Origin: JAFDYH01 sp049840875
GTDB lineage: Bacteria > Bacteroidota > Bacteroidia > Chitinophagales > Chitinophagaceae
Direction: 5' to 3'
Assembly (NCBI GenBank): GCA_049840875.1
Contig: JASGJE010000010.1
Span: 1 to 64,000 of the forward strand
Length of the DNA: 64,000 bases
Position numbers and translations under genes: made by a program. Below, piece after piece: positions 36,042-45,755 of the stretch (positions are counted from its first letter, which is position 1; each line of letters begins with the position of its first letter). Under the pieces are notes generated by a model. The model did not search any database, was not told the DNA's origin, and was given only the letters and a program-made list of their open reading frames with translations.

Positions 36042-38141
36042 TTATTCTTTTCCATATTTTTTATTCTTCAACAGCCATGCAGCCGCTTGGTAATAAGCAA
36101 TCGCTTGTTTTATAAGGCTATCGTTTTTTCCTGTCGCACTTGCTTTACCCGTTGAAAAATCGGGAATAAACTGATCGATCTTTTTTGGCGGCCTCTGTAC
36201 GATCAACTGCCCGTTGCGGATATATCCAAGGCCCTGGTAAGTGCTGATAAACGCTCTTTCTTTTCCTTCCGGTAAACTAAAAATATCCTGTCCGAAAAAT
36301 TTTGTACGGTATTTCATCTTCAGCATACCAAGTAAAGTGGGAATGATGTCCATTTGAGAGATCAACCGATCATATGACTGCGGCTTGATTAAAGCTGGAC
36401 TATAGATTAGCATAGGAATATGGTAACCAGTGACAGGCAATTCAACTTTACCAGCGGCATATGCACAATGATCAGCGACAACCACGAATATTGTATTGTT
36501 AAACCAGGGTTTTGATTTTGCTTCACGAAGAAATCGTCCGATCGCATAGTCTGTATATTTCACTGCCCCTTCCCTGCTTTGTTGCGATGGCGGTATATCG
36601 ATTCTGCCATCGGGATATGTATATGGACGATGATTGGAAACCGTCATAATCTGTGAGAAAAAGGGTTTACCGGATGCATAATTGCTATCCAGCTTTGATA
36701 AAGCCATTGTAAACAGATCTTCATCTGCTACACCCCAGATGTTTGCATAATGAATTTTATCCGGCGGTATGGCGGATCGATCAATCACTTCATAGTTATT
36801 GTGCGAAAAATAATACCCCATATTATCAAAACTGCTATAGCCACCATAGATAAACTGCGTGGTATATCCTTTCGACTTCAATAATGCGCCCAATGAAAAA
36901 AGTTCTTCATTGCCAGGCCTTCTTACAACACTTTGCCCAGGCACAGGAGGAATGGAAAGCGATAAGCACTCCAACCCACGTACAGTTCTTGTTCCTGTTG
37001 CATAAAGGTTTGTAAAGAAAATACTTTGAGATGCCAGGCTATCTAGTTGCGGCGTCAGGTTTCTTGTTTCACCAAATGCTTTCATAAACGAAGCACTGAA
37101 GCTTTCGACGCTGATCAATACAATATTATGTTTTTCCTCTGGCGCATTGTAGCTGATGTCCCGCTCGAGATTAAACAGATCATCGCTTATAAACGTTGCA
37201 TTGGGAGCTTTCAATTCTTCGCGAACAATAGCAAAAGCTTCTTTATCGGGAAGTGTTTGATAGAATTTATAAAAATCCAGTTCATTGTTCAGAAATGCGG
37301 CGCCGAACTCATACAGGCCATTGCCAGCAAGTTCGTTCACATATTCGTTGGAGCTGAATTTCCGAATGCGGTTTGTTACAGTAAAGTAAACAATCACCGG
37401 TATCAATAAAAACAATATCGCAATTACAGTTCGTCGCGCAAACGAACGCTGCAGGTTTACCGAATGGTAAATAATCTTACGGCTTGCCCACACTACTGGA
37501 ACTGTTGCCAGCAAAACTCCTGTGATAATCCATCCGATAGGGTATGATTCGTTCACATTCCCGGCAACCTCGTTGGTATAAACAAGGTAATCGACTGCTA
37601 TAAAATTGTACCGGTTTCCAAACTCCTGCCAGAAAAAAAATTCACTGATTGCATTGAAAAATAGAAAATAAACAATGACAAAAAGATCAATCAACAGAAC
37701 ATTCGTTCGCCATTTTTTTCGAAATGCCGCCCCTTTATACAGGAGAAATAAGTAAATCAGCAACCGGAGTATAATTAACATCAATACAATCAACGGCACG
37801 ATTTTATTGTATTCTTCAGGTATGATCTTGAAGAACGCGACAAGAACAATCAATACGGCATAGATTGCAATCATGATCCATTTCCCCTGTTGCTGATATG
37901 ATTTTTCGTTTGTCAGCCAGATGTGAAGAACGAGTGGAATAATGAGAAAGCTGCTCATACACAAATCGTAAAATAAACCAATCGAAAAAATTCCGGTCAC
38001 ATTGAGGAAACTATAATCAACCGACGATCCTGAATAAATAAGTAAAACGATTCTTGTTAGTAAACTGATCACGCAGGAGAGAAATAATAACAGAACGGCC
38101 GGCGCAAACTTTCCCAGAAAAATTCTTTTGAAAACTGTCAT
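36042..38141 (-). CDS. LTA-synthase-like membrane sulfatase-fold phosphoglycerol transferase
   Basis: 699 residues. About five membrane helices (1-240) and a periplasmic sulfatase-fold domain (about 300-640). The catalytic Thr is in ATGTRTVRGLE near 385, followed by metal and phosphate motifs (SVESFS near 338, TVSNHRPY near 508, VVADHCAYA near 560). Gram-positive LTA synthases transfer glycerol phosphate from phosphatidylglycerol; Bacteroidetes homologs probably modify glycans or lipids in the envelope, but the acceptor is unknown. The gene is divergent from cmoA, with about 140 bases between starts. Confidence 0.9.
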   Translation of the reverse strand: MTVFKRIFLGKFAPAVLLLFLSCVISLLTRIVLLIYSGSSVDYSFLNVTGIFSIGLFYDLCMSSFLIIPLVLHIWLTNEKSYQQQGKWIMIAIYAVLIVLVAFFKIIPEEYNKIVPLIVLMLIILRLLIYLFLLYKGAAFRKKWRTNVLLIDLFVIVYFLFFNAISEFFFWQEFGNRYNFIAVDYLVYTNEVAGNVNESYPIGWIITGVLLATVPVVWASRKIIYHSVNLQRSFARRTVIAILFLLIPVIVYFTVTNRIRKFSSNEYVNELAGNGLYEFGAAFLNNELDFYKFYQTLPDKEAFAIVREELKAPNATFISDDLFNLERDISYNAPEEKHNIVLISVESFSASFMKAFGETRNLTPQLDSLASQSIFFTNLYATGTRTVRGLECLSLSIPPVPGQSVVRRPGNEELFSLGALLKSKGYTTQFIYGGYSSFDNMGYYFSHNNYEVIDRSAIPPDKIHYANIWGVADEDLFTMALSKLDSNYASGKPFFSQIMTVSNHRPYTYPDGRIDIPPSQQSREGAVKYTDYAIGRFLREAKSKPWFNNTIFVVVADHCAYAAGKVELPVTGYHIPMLIYSPALIKPQSYDRLISQMDIIPTLLGMLKMKYRTKFFGQDIFSLPEGKERAFISTYQGLGYIRNGQLIVQRPPKKIDQFIPDFSTGKASATGKNDSLIKQAIAYYQAAAWLLKNKKYGKE

Positions 38142-38281
38142 GATAGATTATGGTTCTGTAGATTTTTTGTGATAAACAGATTAATTAATTGTTAACGGAA
38201 GATTATGCCGAGAAGGCTTTTCGCAAAATTAACGTCTTAACTCTTAACTAAAAATACCTTAAGTACTCAAACGAAACCAAC

Positions 38282-39007
38282 ATGAAACAAGCAGACACAA
38301 TCTTTCAAACCGAACAGAAAATCGAAGACTTCCATTTTGGAACGTCTGTCGTTTCAGTGTTCGACGATATGGTGACCCGCTCGGTCCCATTTTACAATGA
38401 AATGCAACGAATGATTGCAGAGATCGCAACTGATTTTGCAGTACCAGGAACAAATGTTTATGATCTTGGTTGCTCAACAGGCACTACTTTGTTAAACATC
38501 GATTCTTCTTTACCCAAAGACGTAAGCTTTGTTGGTATCGATGAAAGCCGCGAAATGCTGGCGCAATGCAATGAGAATTTCAGAGAGCACGGAATGATCA
38601 GAAACTATTCGTTGCGGCCTGCAGATTTAAACAAAGGCGTACTCATCGAAAACGCATCGGTGGTGATCCTTTGTCTTACTCTTCAATTCATACGACCACT
38701 TTACCGGGACAAACTGATCAAAGACATCTATGAGCAGATGAACAACAACTCCTGCCTTATCCTTGTTGAGAAAGTTCTCGGCGAAGATTCTCTGTTTAAT
38801 CGTCTTTTCATAAAATATTATTATGATTTCAAGCGGAGAAACCAGTACAATGAAATGGAGATTTCTCAAAAAAGGGAAGCTCTTGAAAATGTATTGATCC
38901 CTTATAAACTGATGGAGAACCGCGAGCTGTTATCGTCAGCAGGTTTTCGTTACGTGGAAACATTTTTTAAATGGTATAATTTCAGCGGCATGGTTGCCGT
39001 AAAATAA
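38282..39007 (+). CDS. cmoA: Carboxy-S-adenosyl-L-methionine synthase
   Basis: 241 residues. The opening DTIFQ...FHFGTSVVSVFDDMV, SAM motif NVYDLGCSTGTT near 60 and the tail FKRRNQYNEMEISQKREALENVLIPY match CmoA along its length, including the Arg of SQKR that holds the carboxylate. CmoA makes carboxy-SAM from SAM and prephenate; CmoB uses it to make cmo5U34 in tRNA. No cmoB is present in the window. Downstream at 13 bases is an ICMT-like gene, and the two look like an operon. Confidence 0.88.
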   Translation: MKQADTIFQTEQKIEDFHFGTSVVSVFDDMVTRSVPFYNEMQRMIAEIATDFAVPGTNVYDLGCSTGTTLLNIDSSLPKDVSFVGIDESREMLAQCNENFREHGMIRNYSLRPADLNKGVLIENASVVILCLTLQFIRPLYRDKLIKDIYEQMNNNSCLILVEKVLGEDSLFNRLFIKYYYDFKRRNQYNEMEISQKREALENVLIPYKLMENRELLSSAGFRYVETFFKWYNFSGMVAVK

Positions 39008-39020
39008 TCATCAATAGTTT

Positions 39021-39728
39021 ATGGTCAATCTTGGTAATTTCCTTTTTCGAAATCGGAATGGATTATTCCCGGTTTTCTATCTTATGCTCTTTGTTCCGTC
39101 ACCAGAAGCATTTAAAGATCCGTTTACGGCGATGGCGATTGGTTTTAGCGTAACAGTTCTTGGGCAACTCATCCGTGTGGCCACGATCGGACTTGTTTAC
39201 ATTATGCGTGGCGGCAGAAACCGCAGAGTGTATGCTGAAGACCTTGTAACAACAGGTATTTTCGCTCATTGCCGTAACCCGCTTTATGTCGGCAATATTC
39301 TTATTCTCGCCGGACTTGGAATCGCTTCGAACTCTATTATCTTCCTTGCGATATTTCTACCCTTGTTTCTCTTCTTCTATCAATGTATTGTACTGGCTGA
39401 AGAAAATTTTCTCAGGGGAAAATTCGGCGAGGAATATAATGCGTATTGTCAGCGTGTGAACCGTTGGATACCGAACGTTGCCGGGATAACAAAGACATTG
39501 AACAGTATGGAATTTAAATGGAAGCGTGTTATTATCCGTGAATACAATTCAACCTATATATGGATGACAGGCGCGGTACTCATAGTAATGAAACACTTCT
39601 ATGTTCACGACGAGCAATACGATTTTTCTCCCAACCTTGTCAATTTCATTATTGCATTAATTACGCTACTATTGCTTTATCTTTTTGCACGCTATCTCAA
39701 GAAGTCTAAAACACTGGTGAGCGATTAG
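39021..39728 (+). CDS. ICMT/phospholipid-methyltransferase-like integral membrane protein
   Basis: 235 residues, about five membrane helices. The SAM-binding signature of isoprenylcysteine carboxyl methyltransferases is clear: TTGIFAHCRNPLYVGNILI near 74 and EENFLRGKFGEEYNAYCQRV near 135. Bacterial members methylate varied lipids or small molecules; the substrate here is unknown. It starts 13 bases after cmoA, so one transcript is likely. Confidence 0.88.
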   Translation: MVNLGNFLFRNRNGLFPVFYLMLFVPSPEAFKDPFTAMAIGFSVTVLGQLIRVATIGLVYIMRGGRNRRVYAEDLVTTGIFAHCRNPLYVGNILILAGLGIASNSIIFLAIFLPLFLFFYQCIVLAEENFLRGKFGEEYNAYCQRVNRWIPNVAGITKTLNSMEFKWKRVIIREYNSTYIWMTGAVLIVMKHFYVHDEQYDFSPNLVNFIIALITLLLLYLFARYLKKSKTLVSD

Positions 39729-39800
39729 GTTTAAAAGGATTGTCGGATCACACCCGCTATATTGTCGCGTTCATACAGCGTAAACATCTCCTGTATGAGA

Positions 39801-39808
39801 TAAGTTTG
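39801..39808 (+). promoter_or_regulatory. -7 box TAAGTTTG before the DHFR-like gene
   Basis: Exact TAnnTTTG match 17 bases before the ATG at 39826. Confidence 0.5.
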
Positions 39809-39825
39809 CCTGCAAAAAGAATCGT

Positions 39826-40401
39826 ATGCGCAAACTCATTATGGAACAATGGATGTCGCTCGATGGTTTCGTAACGGATAAAAATGGGGGACTTGACTTT
39901 TTTACGAAACTTACCCGGGAGCAAAATACATACTCTGATTCCGATCAGTTGAAGTTTCTCGAAGATGTTGATACCATTTTATTAGCCCGGAAGACATATG
40001 AGCTCTTTGTCGACTTCTGGCCAACTGCGACAATAGACCAGGAAGTAATTGCGGACAAGCTAAATGAAATTGACAAAGTCATTTATACAAATACACTCAC
40101 CAAAGCGCCGTGGGGCAAATGGAAAGAAGCGGCAATCATTAACGGCGATGCAGTTAATGCTATCAGAAAGTTGAAATCGCAGCCGGGAAAAAGTATTGTA
40201 CTCTGGGGAAGCATTTCACTCGCTCAAGCGCTGATGAAAGAAAATCTTATCGATGAATATCATATACAGCTTTGCCCGGTAATCAATGGAAGCGGCCGAA
40301 CACTCTTTCCAGTTGATTTCGATCTTGAACTTAATCTTTTGGAAACGCGTCGCTATAATACAGGAACGATATTCCTGAACTACGAACCAGTGAGACTATA
40401 A
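39826..40401 (+). CDS. Dihydrofolate-reductase-fold (RibD C-terminal) protein
   Basis: 191 residues in the RibD_C/DHFR-like NADPH reductase family. Opening RKLIMEQWMSLDGFVTD, the LLARKTYELFVDFWPT segment near 52, and the GSISLAQALMKENLIDEY / FPVD ending are characteristic of the stand-alone branch. Such proteins are often annotated as reductases without proven substrate. A single-gene transcript with its own promoter box. Confidence 0.88.
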   Translation: MRKLIMEQWMSLDGFVTDKNGGLDFFTKLTREQNTYSDSDQLKFLEDVDTILLARKTYELFVDFWPTATIDQEVIADKLNEIDKVIYTNTLTKAPWGKWKEAAIINGDAVNAIRKLKSQPGKSIVLWGSISLAQALMKENLIDEYHIQLCPVINGSGRTLFPVDFDLELNLLETRRYNTGTIFLNYEPVRL

Positions 40402-40554
40402 TTGAATTTTCGGCCACAATCGAAACAAAGCGAAAGGCTGGAAAGAATCGCTGACTTTATTTTTTATCAGGATTGTCTGTTTTGTTTATCACTATGTTGC
40501 TTTTTCATCTAACTTGATCCGGTAAACCAGCGACCTTAAGCAACCGGATATTTC

Positions 40555-41649
40555 ATGTCACCCACTACAAGGCGAAACATTTACCGTATTATTCCATTCG
40601 GAATTATCTGGCTGTTGTTTAGTATCGTTTACACACTTCTCGAAAAAGGTATTCTTGCAGACCTGCATTTTTATCCGGCAACAGGAAATCCCTACAATTT
40701 CAGTCAGAATATTTTTATTACGCCATTTACAGCGTTGATAACAGGCCTTCTTATGGGTGTGATTGAAATTCTGTACCTGAATAAATTATTTATACAGAAA
40801 AGTTTTACTAAAAAGATCATTTACAAGTCACTGATTTATCTCCTGATCATTATTGTGTTTAACCTGCTGCTATCAGCTATTACCAATGCAACAGAACTTC
40901 ACGCCGGTTTTTTTACAAAAAAGGTTTGGCTGAATGTGCTGGCTTTTGCGACCGATTATTCATTTGTGAGTGTTACTATTTATATCAGTGCCGGGATTTT
41001 GATTACTCAATTCTATAATGAGGTCAGCGATAATATCGGCCACGAAGTGTTGCAGAATTTTTTTACGGGTAAATATCACAAGGCAGCGGTGGAAGAGCGC
41101 ATCTTCATGTTCCTCGACATGAAATCGTCTACCACTATTGCAGAAAAACTGGGCCATGTAAAATATTTTGAATTGTTACAGGAATACTATGCTGATATTT
41201 CTGCGCCAGTTATTCAGCATTCAGGTGAGATATATCAATACGTCGGGGATGAAATGATTGTTTCATGGACGATGGACAAAGGTTTACGGGATAACAATTG
41301 CCTGGAATGTTTTTATTCGATCAGGGAAACAATTAATAAACAAACAGAAAAGTATCAGTCGCTTTTTTCAATAGTGCCGGAATTTAAAGCCGGCTTTCAC
41401 TACGGAAAAGTAACCACAGGTGAAATCGGCGTGATAAAAAAAGAGATCATTTTTACCGGAGATGTATTGAATACGACGGCAAGGATTCAGGGTTTATGCA
41501 ATCAGTATAACGTTGGGGTTTTGCTATCTGCAGATCTATTCGATAAACTTTCGGATAAAGCAGATTTCATTTTTACATCAATCGGTGAAAACGAACTGAG
41601 AGGCAAAGGAGAACGCCTTGAACTTTTCACAATCATCCGTAATAAATAA
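40555..41649 (+). CDS. Membrane-anchored class III adenylate/guanylate cyclase
   Basis: 364 residues. Four membrane helices (1-155), then a class III cyclase catalytic domain (about 180-350). Metal-binding Asp residues are in FLDMKSSTT near 187 and YQYVGDEM near 228; the transition-state residues are in FTGDVLNTTARIQ near 302. The Thr before GD resembles adenylyl rather than guanylyl cyclases, but specificity is inferred. All catalytic residues appear present, so it should be active as a homodimer. The stop is two bases before a Crp/Fnr regulator gene, suggesting co-expression. Confidence 0.88.
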   Translation: MSPTTRRNIYRIIPFGIIWLLFSIVYTLLEKGILADLHFYPATGNPYNFSQNIFITPFTALITGLLMGVIEILYLNKLFIQKSFTKKIIYKSLIYLLIIIVFNLLLSAITNATELHAGFFTKKVWLNVLAFATDYSFVSVTIYISAGILITQFYNEVSDNIGHEVLQNFFTGKYHKAAVEERIFMFLDMKSSTTIAEKLGHVKYFELLQEYYADISAPVIQHSGEIYQYVGDEMIVSWTMDKGLRDNNCLECFYSIRETINKQTEKYQSLFSIVPEFKAGFHYGKVTTGEIGVIKKEIIFTGDVLNTTARIQGLCNQYNVGVLLSADLFDKLSDKADFIFTSIGENELRGKGERLELFTIIRNK

Positions 41650-41651
41650 AC

Positions 41652-42212
41652 ATGGAACAACTATTAAGTCATTTACTAGGTAAGGGCGTTCCTGCGGAAG
41701 AGGTGGCGCAAATCGGTGAAGCATTTCAGTTCAAAAAAATAAAGAAAGGAGATTTTTTTGCAGAAGAAGGTAAAACAAGCAAATACCTTGCTTTCGTAAC
41801 AAAGGGGTTGTTTCAGTATTATTATTCAAAAGATGGAAAAGAAATCACAACGTATGTTTCAGGCGCAAATGCGTTCCTGGCGTCATTGGCCAGTTTTTAC
41901 AAACAACAACCCTGTAAAGAAAATATTCGTGCACTGGCAGATGCGGAATTGCTGACAATCCATTTCAATGATTTGAATAAATTAAAAAACAACAGCCACG
42001 CATTCCGGACATTTTATATCAAAGCACTCGAAGACTTATCCGTTGCCATGGATGAAACGAGAACCAATCTCATCATTTTAAGCGCTGAAGAGCGATATTC
42101 ATTGTTGATGAAAGAGGAACCTGAATTGCTGCAGCAGATTCCCTTACAATATCTCGCTTCTATACTCGGCGTTACGCCCCGTCATCTCAGCAGGATCAGG
42201 AATAATTTTTAG
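41652..42212 (+). CDS. Crp/Fnr-family transcription regulator
   Basis: 186 residues: a cyclic-nucleotide-binding beta-roll (about 20-115) and a C-terminal helix-turn-helix (about 160-186; IPLQYLASILGVTPRHLSRIR). Compared with E. coli CRP, the phosphate-binding cassette Glu/Arg-Ser motif is not recognisable: the corresponding stretch reads FLASLASFYKQ...ENIRALADAEL. It therefore may bind another ligand or none. It starts two bases after the cyclase stop. Confidence 0.9.
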   Translation: MEQLLSHLLGKGVPAEEVAQIGEAFQFKKIKKGDFFAEEGKTSKYLAFVTKGLFQYYYSKDGKEITTYVSGANAFLASLASFYKQQPCKENIRALADAELLTIHFNDLNKLKNNSHAFRTFYIKALEDLSVAMDETRTNLIILSAEERYSLLMKEEPELLQQIPLQYLASILGVTPRHLSRIRNNF

Positions 42213-42298
42213 CCTTTCGGATTTATGGACATTTGTCCGGTGCCGCCGGTTTTGAGCACACGAGCTTTGTGGTATCAACACAAACAAAAACTCGTTAT

Positions 42299-42991
42299 AT
42301 GCAAACAAACAAAACTATCGGCGCTTTGATCCTCGCAGGCGCAATCGGTGTATTTATCCCTTACACGATCCTTACAATCATTTTTGAATATCCCGTTATC
42401 CTGCGACAGGATACGGCAACAATCCTTACAAAATTTCATGAAGGCGGCAGTCGGCTTATCTGGACATGGTTCGCTTTCGCCCTTACCGGTTTGCCTTTAT
42501 TACCGGCCTACATTCTGATGGGCAAAAAAATGGAAGGTCAATCTTCACTGATAAGCGTAGCCACCACTATCGGCGTGATCGGCCTGATTGTGCAAATGAT
42601 CGGTTTATTACGCTGGACATTTGTTGTTCCGGTATTATCGAATAAGTTTGTAACATCAACAGACGCGTCTGTAAAATCGGCTGCAATTACTTCATTTAAA
42701 ACAATACACCAGTTTGCCGGTGTACTATTGGGTGAACATCTCGGGCAGTTATTCACAATCATATGGACGGTATTGATTTCAATATCTCTTGTAAAACTAA
42801 AACTAGCAGCAAAATGGATCGGAATTCTCGGCGTCGCCAGCGCATTGATCTATCTGATGGCACAAGCAGAATTATTTGCGACTGTAATACCAGGTTTTCC
42901 TGCCTGGAATATGGCGGGATTTATCGGAAGTACTCTTTGGATAGTTTGGCTGATCATTACAGGTATCAGTTTCCTAAGAATGAAAAAATAA
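42299..42991 (+). CDS. DUF4386-like multi-pass membrane protein
   Basis: About 230 residues with about seven hydrophobic helices (12-34, 66-85, 92-115, 150-170, and others) and no charged soluble domain. Pattern and length suggest the DUF4386 group, whose function is unknown. The start at 42299 (MQTNKTIGALILAG) is preferred; the extension from 42233 is not protein-like. It follows the Crp/Fnr gene by 86 bases on the same strand, so it may be a target of, or co-transcribed with, that regulator (inference). Confidence 0.7.
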   Translation: MQTNKTIGALILAGAIGVFIPYTILTIIFEYPVILRQDTATILTKFHEGGSRLIWTWFAFALTGLPLLPAYILMGKKMEGQSSLISVATTIGVIGLIVQMIGLLRWTFVVPVLSNKFVTSTDASVKSAAITSFKTIHQFAGVLLGEHLGQLFTIIWTVLISISLVKLKLAAKWIGILGVASALIYLMAQAELFATVIPGFPAWNMAGFIGSTLWIVWLIITGISFLRMKK

Positions 42992-43016
42992 AGACAATGC
43001 TGTTATCTTGTTTACT

Positions 43017-43037
43017 AACCGCCATTCGGCGGTTTTT
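43017..43037 (+). terminator. Rho-independent terminator
   Basis: AACCGCC (43017-43023) pairs with GGCGGTT (43028-43034) around ATTC, followed by T residues. It ends the cyclase/Crp/membrane-protein unit. Confidence 0.85.
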
Positions 43038-43120
43038 CATTTCATTGGGTGTTTATTTCTTCACCTCAACTTTAACATTGTCTTGAAAATAAAAACGAAG
43101 GCAGTCATTTACTTTTAAGA

Positions 43121-43717
43121 ATGACCAAAACAGTTTTCATTCTCCTATTTTTTTCAATCTGCTACCATTCTTTCTCTCAACAAAATGTTTTGCTATTTAA
43201 GAAAAGAAATAAACTTATCCATGAATTCTGGACGGGAACTTCAATTGCATTTCAAACTGCTGATAAGGAATGGCAACAAGGTGAAATTAAAAGAATAAAA
43301 AAAGATTCCGTTTATATAAGGCCCTATGCTATTCATTATTATCTTATGTATGCCGATACAGTACGAATGCCGGAAAAAGGTTATTCCTTTAGCGACATTT
43401 ATGCGATGCCGAAAAGAGGCGTTATCATTCACTATGCCAATGGACATAACGAAATAAATATGGATTCAGGGCATAAACATTTCTATTGGATAAAAAGCGG
43501 CTGGATTTTCCGTATTGGCGCAGCTGGCTATGCTGCATTGCATGTTATCAACGGGTTGATAAAAAACAATCTTTCATTATCGGAAAGTATTAAACCAATC
43601 GGCATTGCGGCGGGAGTTTTTGCCGGAGGATTCATTTTAAAGAAGACATACAAACTGACGAATCCTATTGGCAAAAAATATCACTTTGTAACACTGCAAT
43701 TTGCAATGGTGCGTTGA
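43121..43717 (+). CDS. Hypothetical secreted protein with two C-terminal hydrophobic segments
   Basis: 198 residues with a signal peptide (MTKTVFILLFFSICYHSFSQ). The middle is a small beta-rich domain (about 25-115, repeated basic strands around KRIKKDSVYIRPY). Two hydrophobic stretches follow (about 140-152 and 167-180). I do not recognise the family. It lies 122 bases before a glycoside hydrolase but is separated by an intergenic region with its own weak -7-like box, so a link is uncertain. Confidence 0.7.
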   Translation: MTKTVFILLFFSICYHSFSQQNVLLFKKRNKLIHEFWTGTSIAFQTADKEWQQGEIKRIKKDSVYIRPYAIHYYLMYADTVRMPEKGYSFSDIYAMPKRGVIIHYANGHNEINMDSGHKHFYWIKSGWIFRIGAAGYAALHVINGLIKNNLSLSESIKPIGIAAGVFAGGFILKKTYKLTNPIGKKYHFVTLQFAMVR

Positions 43718-43838
43718 TCTTCTTTGTGGAATTGCTCCTGCTTTCATAACAACATTACAGTACTGTATTTTCTTCCGGACAAAGTTTTTAACTTTCGCAG
43801 GTTGTTTGTATACATTTTTTACTGGCAAACTCGTCAAT

Positions 43839-45728
43839 ATGAAACGGATTGTTTTGGTTGCGCTTGCTCCTCTGCTTTTTTTTAGTCAAGGTTTTTCACA
43901 ACCGGTAATACGGAATATTATCACTCCGGAATATAAAGCATTGCAACAAAAATTAAGTAAAGGTTGGAATACCTGGTACAACAACAGCATGTTGTCACAT
44001 GTATTGCTGCCAGATGGTTTTTCGATAAATATTTGTCTAACTAGTCCCGGTTCACCTGAATATGTAAGTCAAATATTCAAGGCTGCAGATATACACAACA
44101 GACCAGAGAAAACACTCCCCGGAATCCGGTCGGATGATGGCTATTACACGAGCATTAAGGTAAAATATCAAGTAGATACGATAGAAGTACAATCAGCGAC
44201 AGATGGAAATGACGAAATAATACTTGTGACACCTTCAAAGAAAGCAGCCAATACGATCGTTGTTGAAGCAGGCTTATTGTGGGGCAAAAATGGAAGTATT
44301 GGTAAAGAAAACGGGCAATTAGTTGCCAGGTTACCAGGTAAAATTATAAAGCTCTATACAACCGGATCAGTAGTTGCGGATGGATATTCTGCCACAAGTG
44401 CACCACATATCGCATTCACAATGCAGCAGGAAATTGGTATATGCACCGGTAAAAAAAGAACAATTGACGAAATAAAAGCGATTCTCCAAAATCATAGATC
44501 TGCACAGGAGAAAAGAATAAACGACTTTGGCGATCTGGCCGAATCGTTTAAAGCGATGCAAACAATTTTAGCCTGGAACACAACGTACGATGCTGCAAAT
44601 AATCGGGTACTCACTCCTGTTAGTCGCCTCTGGAGTAATGGCTGGGGAGGGTTTGTTCTTTTTGATTGGGATAATTATTTCGCCAGCTATATGTTTTCTC
44701 TTTTCAATAAAGATTTAGCGTATGCGAATGCCATCGAAATAACAAAGGCAATAACGCCTTCCGGCTTTGTTCCAAATTATCAATCTCCCTATGGCAATAC
44801 GTCATGGGACAGGTCGGAGCCACCAGTAGGAAGTTTAGTGATATTGAATATCTACAAACGATATAAAGAAACGTGGTTTTTAAAAGAAGTTTATAACGAG
44901 CTTTTATCGTGGAATAAATGGTGGTCGCAGAAGAGAGACCGCAATGGATATTTGTGTTGGGGTTCAGATTTAATCAGCGATACTCTAAAACGTATCAGCG
45001 ATAACGATCTGCAGGCAGCGAAGTACGAATCCGGTCTTGATAATTCACCGATGTATGATTCAATACCATTCAATAAACAAACAGCAACCATGGAACTGGC
45101 AGATGTTGGTTTAATGAGCCTTTACATTGCGGATTGCAATTCACTTGCTGAAATTGCCGATATTCTTGGAAAGACAGACGATGCCGTTGAAATAAGAAAA
45201 CGAAGTAGTTTTTATACAAAGCAACTGGCAACTTTATGGGATGAGCAAAAAGGAATTTTTCTCAATAAAAGAATCGACAACGGTGAAAAAAGTAATGTTT
45301 TATCTCCGACGAACTTCTATCCTTTGCTTGCAAAGGCCTGCACACAACAACAAGCTGAACGAATGATTAAAGAACATTACTTTAATCCTGATGAATTTTA
45401 TGGCGAGTATGTAATGCCCTCGATTGCAAGGAATGTTCCTGCATTCAAAGACAATGATTACTGGCGGGGCAGAATCTGGGGGCCAATGAACTTCCTTGTT
45501 TATCTTGGCATGAGGAATTATAATTTACAAATTGCACGGACTGATCTTGTAAAAAAATCAAAATCCCTGTTGATGAAAAACTGGCAAGCCGAAGGTGGTG
45601 TGTATGAAAATTATAATTCAGTCACCGGTGAAGGAGGTGATGTTAAAAGTGCAGACGCATTTTATCATTGGGGCGCTTTGCTGACATTTATGGAATTTAT
45701 TGAAAGAGGGTATATGGATGGTCATTAA
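43839..45728 (+). CDS. MGH1-like/GH63-like glycoside hydrolase
   Basis: 629 residues from the ATG at 43839, which begins a signal peptide (MKRIVLVALAPLLFFSQGFSQ); the longer frame from 43701 is a non-coding extension. The (alpha/alpha)6 barrel of the GH63/MGH1/trehalase clan is shown by LFDWDNYFASYMF near 273 (an acidic residue in the catalytic pocket), PNYQSPYGNTSWDRSEPP and YWRGRIWGPMNF near 541. Members hydrolyse alpha-glucosides, mannosylglycerate or trehalose; the substrate here is not evident. It is convergent with GH43, with 27 bases between stops. Confidence 0.85.
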   Translation: MKRIVLVALAPLLFFSQGFSQPVIRNIITPEYKALQQKLSKGWNTWYNNSMLSHVLLPDGFSINICLTSPGSPEYVSQIFKAADIHNRPEKTLPGIRSDDGYYTSIKVKYQVDTIEVQSATDGNDEIILVTPSKKAANTIVVEAGLLWGKNGSIGKENGQLVARLPGKIIKLYTTGSVVADGYSATSAPHIAFTMQQEIGICTGKKRTIDEIKAILQNHRSAQEKRINDFGDLAESFKAMQTILAWNTTYDAANNRVLTPVSRLWSNGWGGFVLFDWDNYFASYMFSLFNKDLAYANAIEITKAITPSGFVPNYQSPYGNTSWDRSEPPVGSLVILNIYKRYKETWFLKEVYNELLSWNKWWSQKRDRNGYLCWGSDLISDTLKRISDNDLQAAKYESGLDNSPMYDSIPFNKQTATMELADVGLMSLYIADCNSLAEIADILGKTDDAVEIRKRSSFYTKQLATLWDEQKGIFLNKRIDNGEKSNVLSPTNFYPLLAKACTQQQAERMIKEHYFNPDEFYGEYVMPSIARNVPAFKDNDYWRGRIWGPMNFLVYLGMRNYNLQIARTDLVKKSKSLLMKNWQAEGGVYENYNSVTGEGGDVKSADAFYHWGALLTFMEFIERGYMDGH

Positions 45729-45755
45729 AATATTTACCTGCTACAGAAATTTTTA

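Noticed and set aside
43701..43838. N-terminal extension of the MGH1-like hydrolase
   Set aside because: It overlaps the upstream gene's end and precedes a good signal peptide at 43839.
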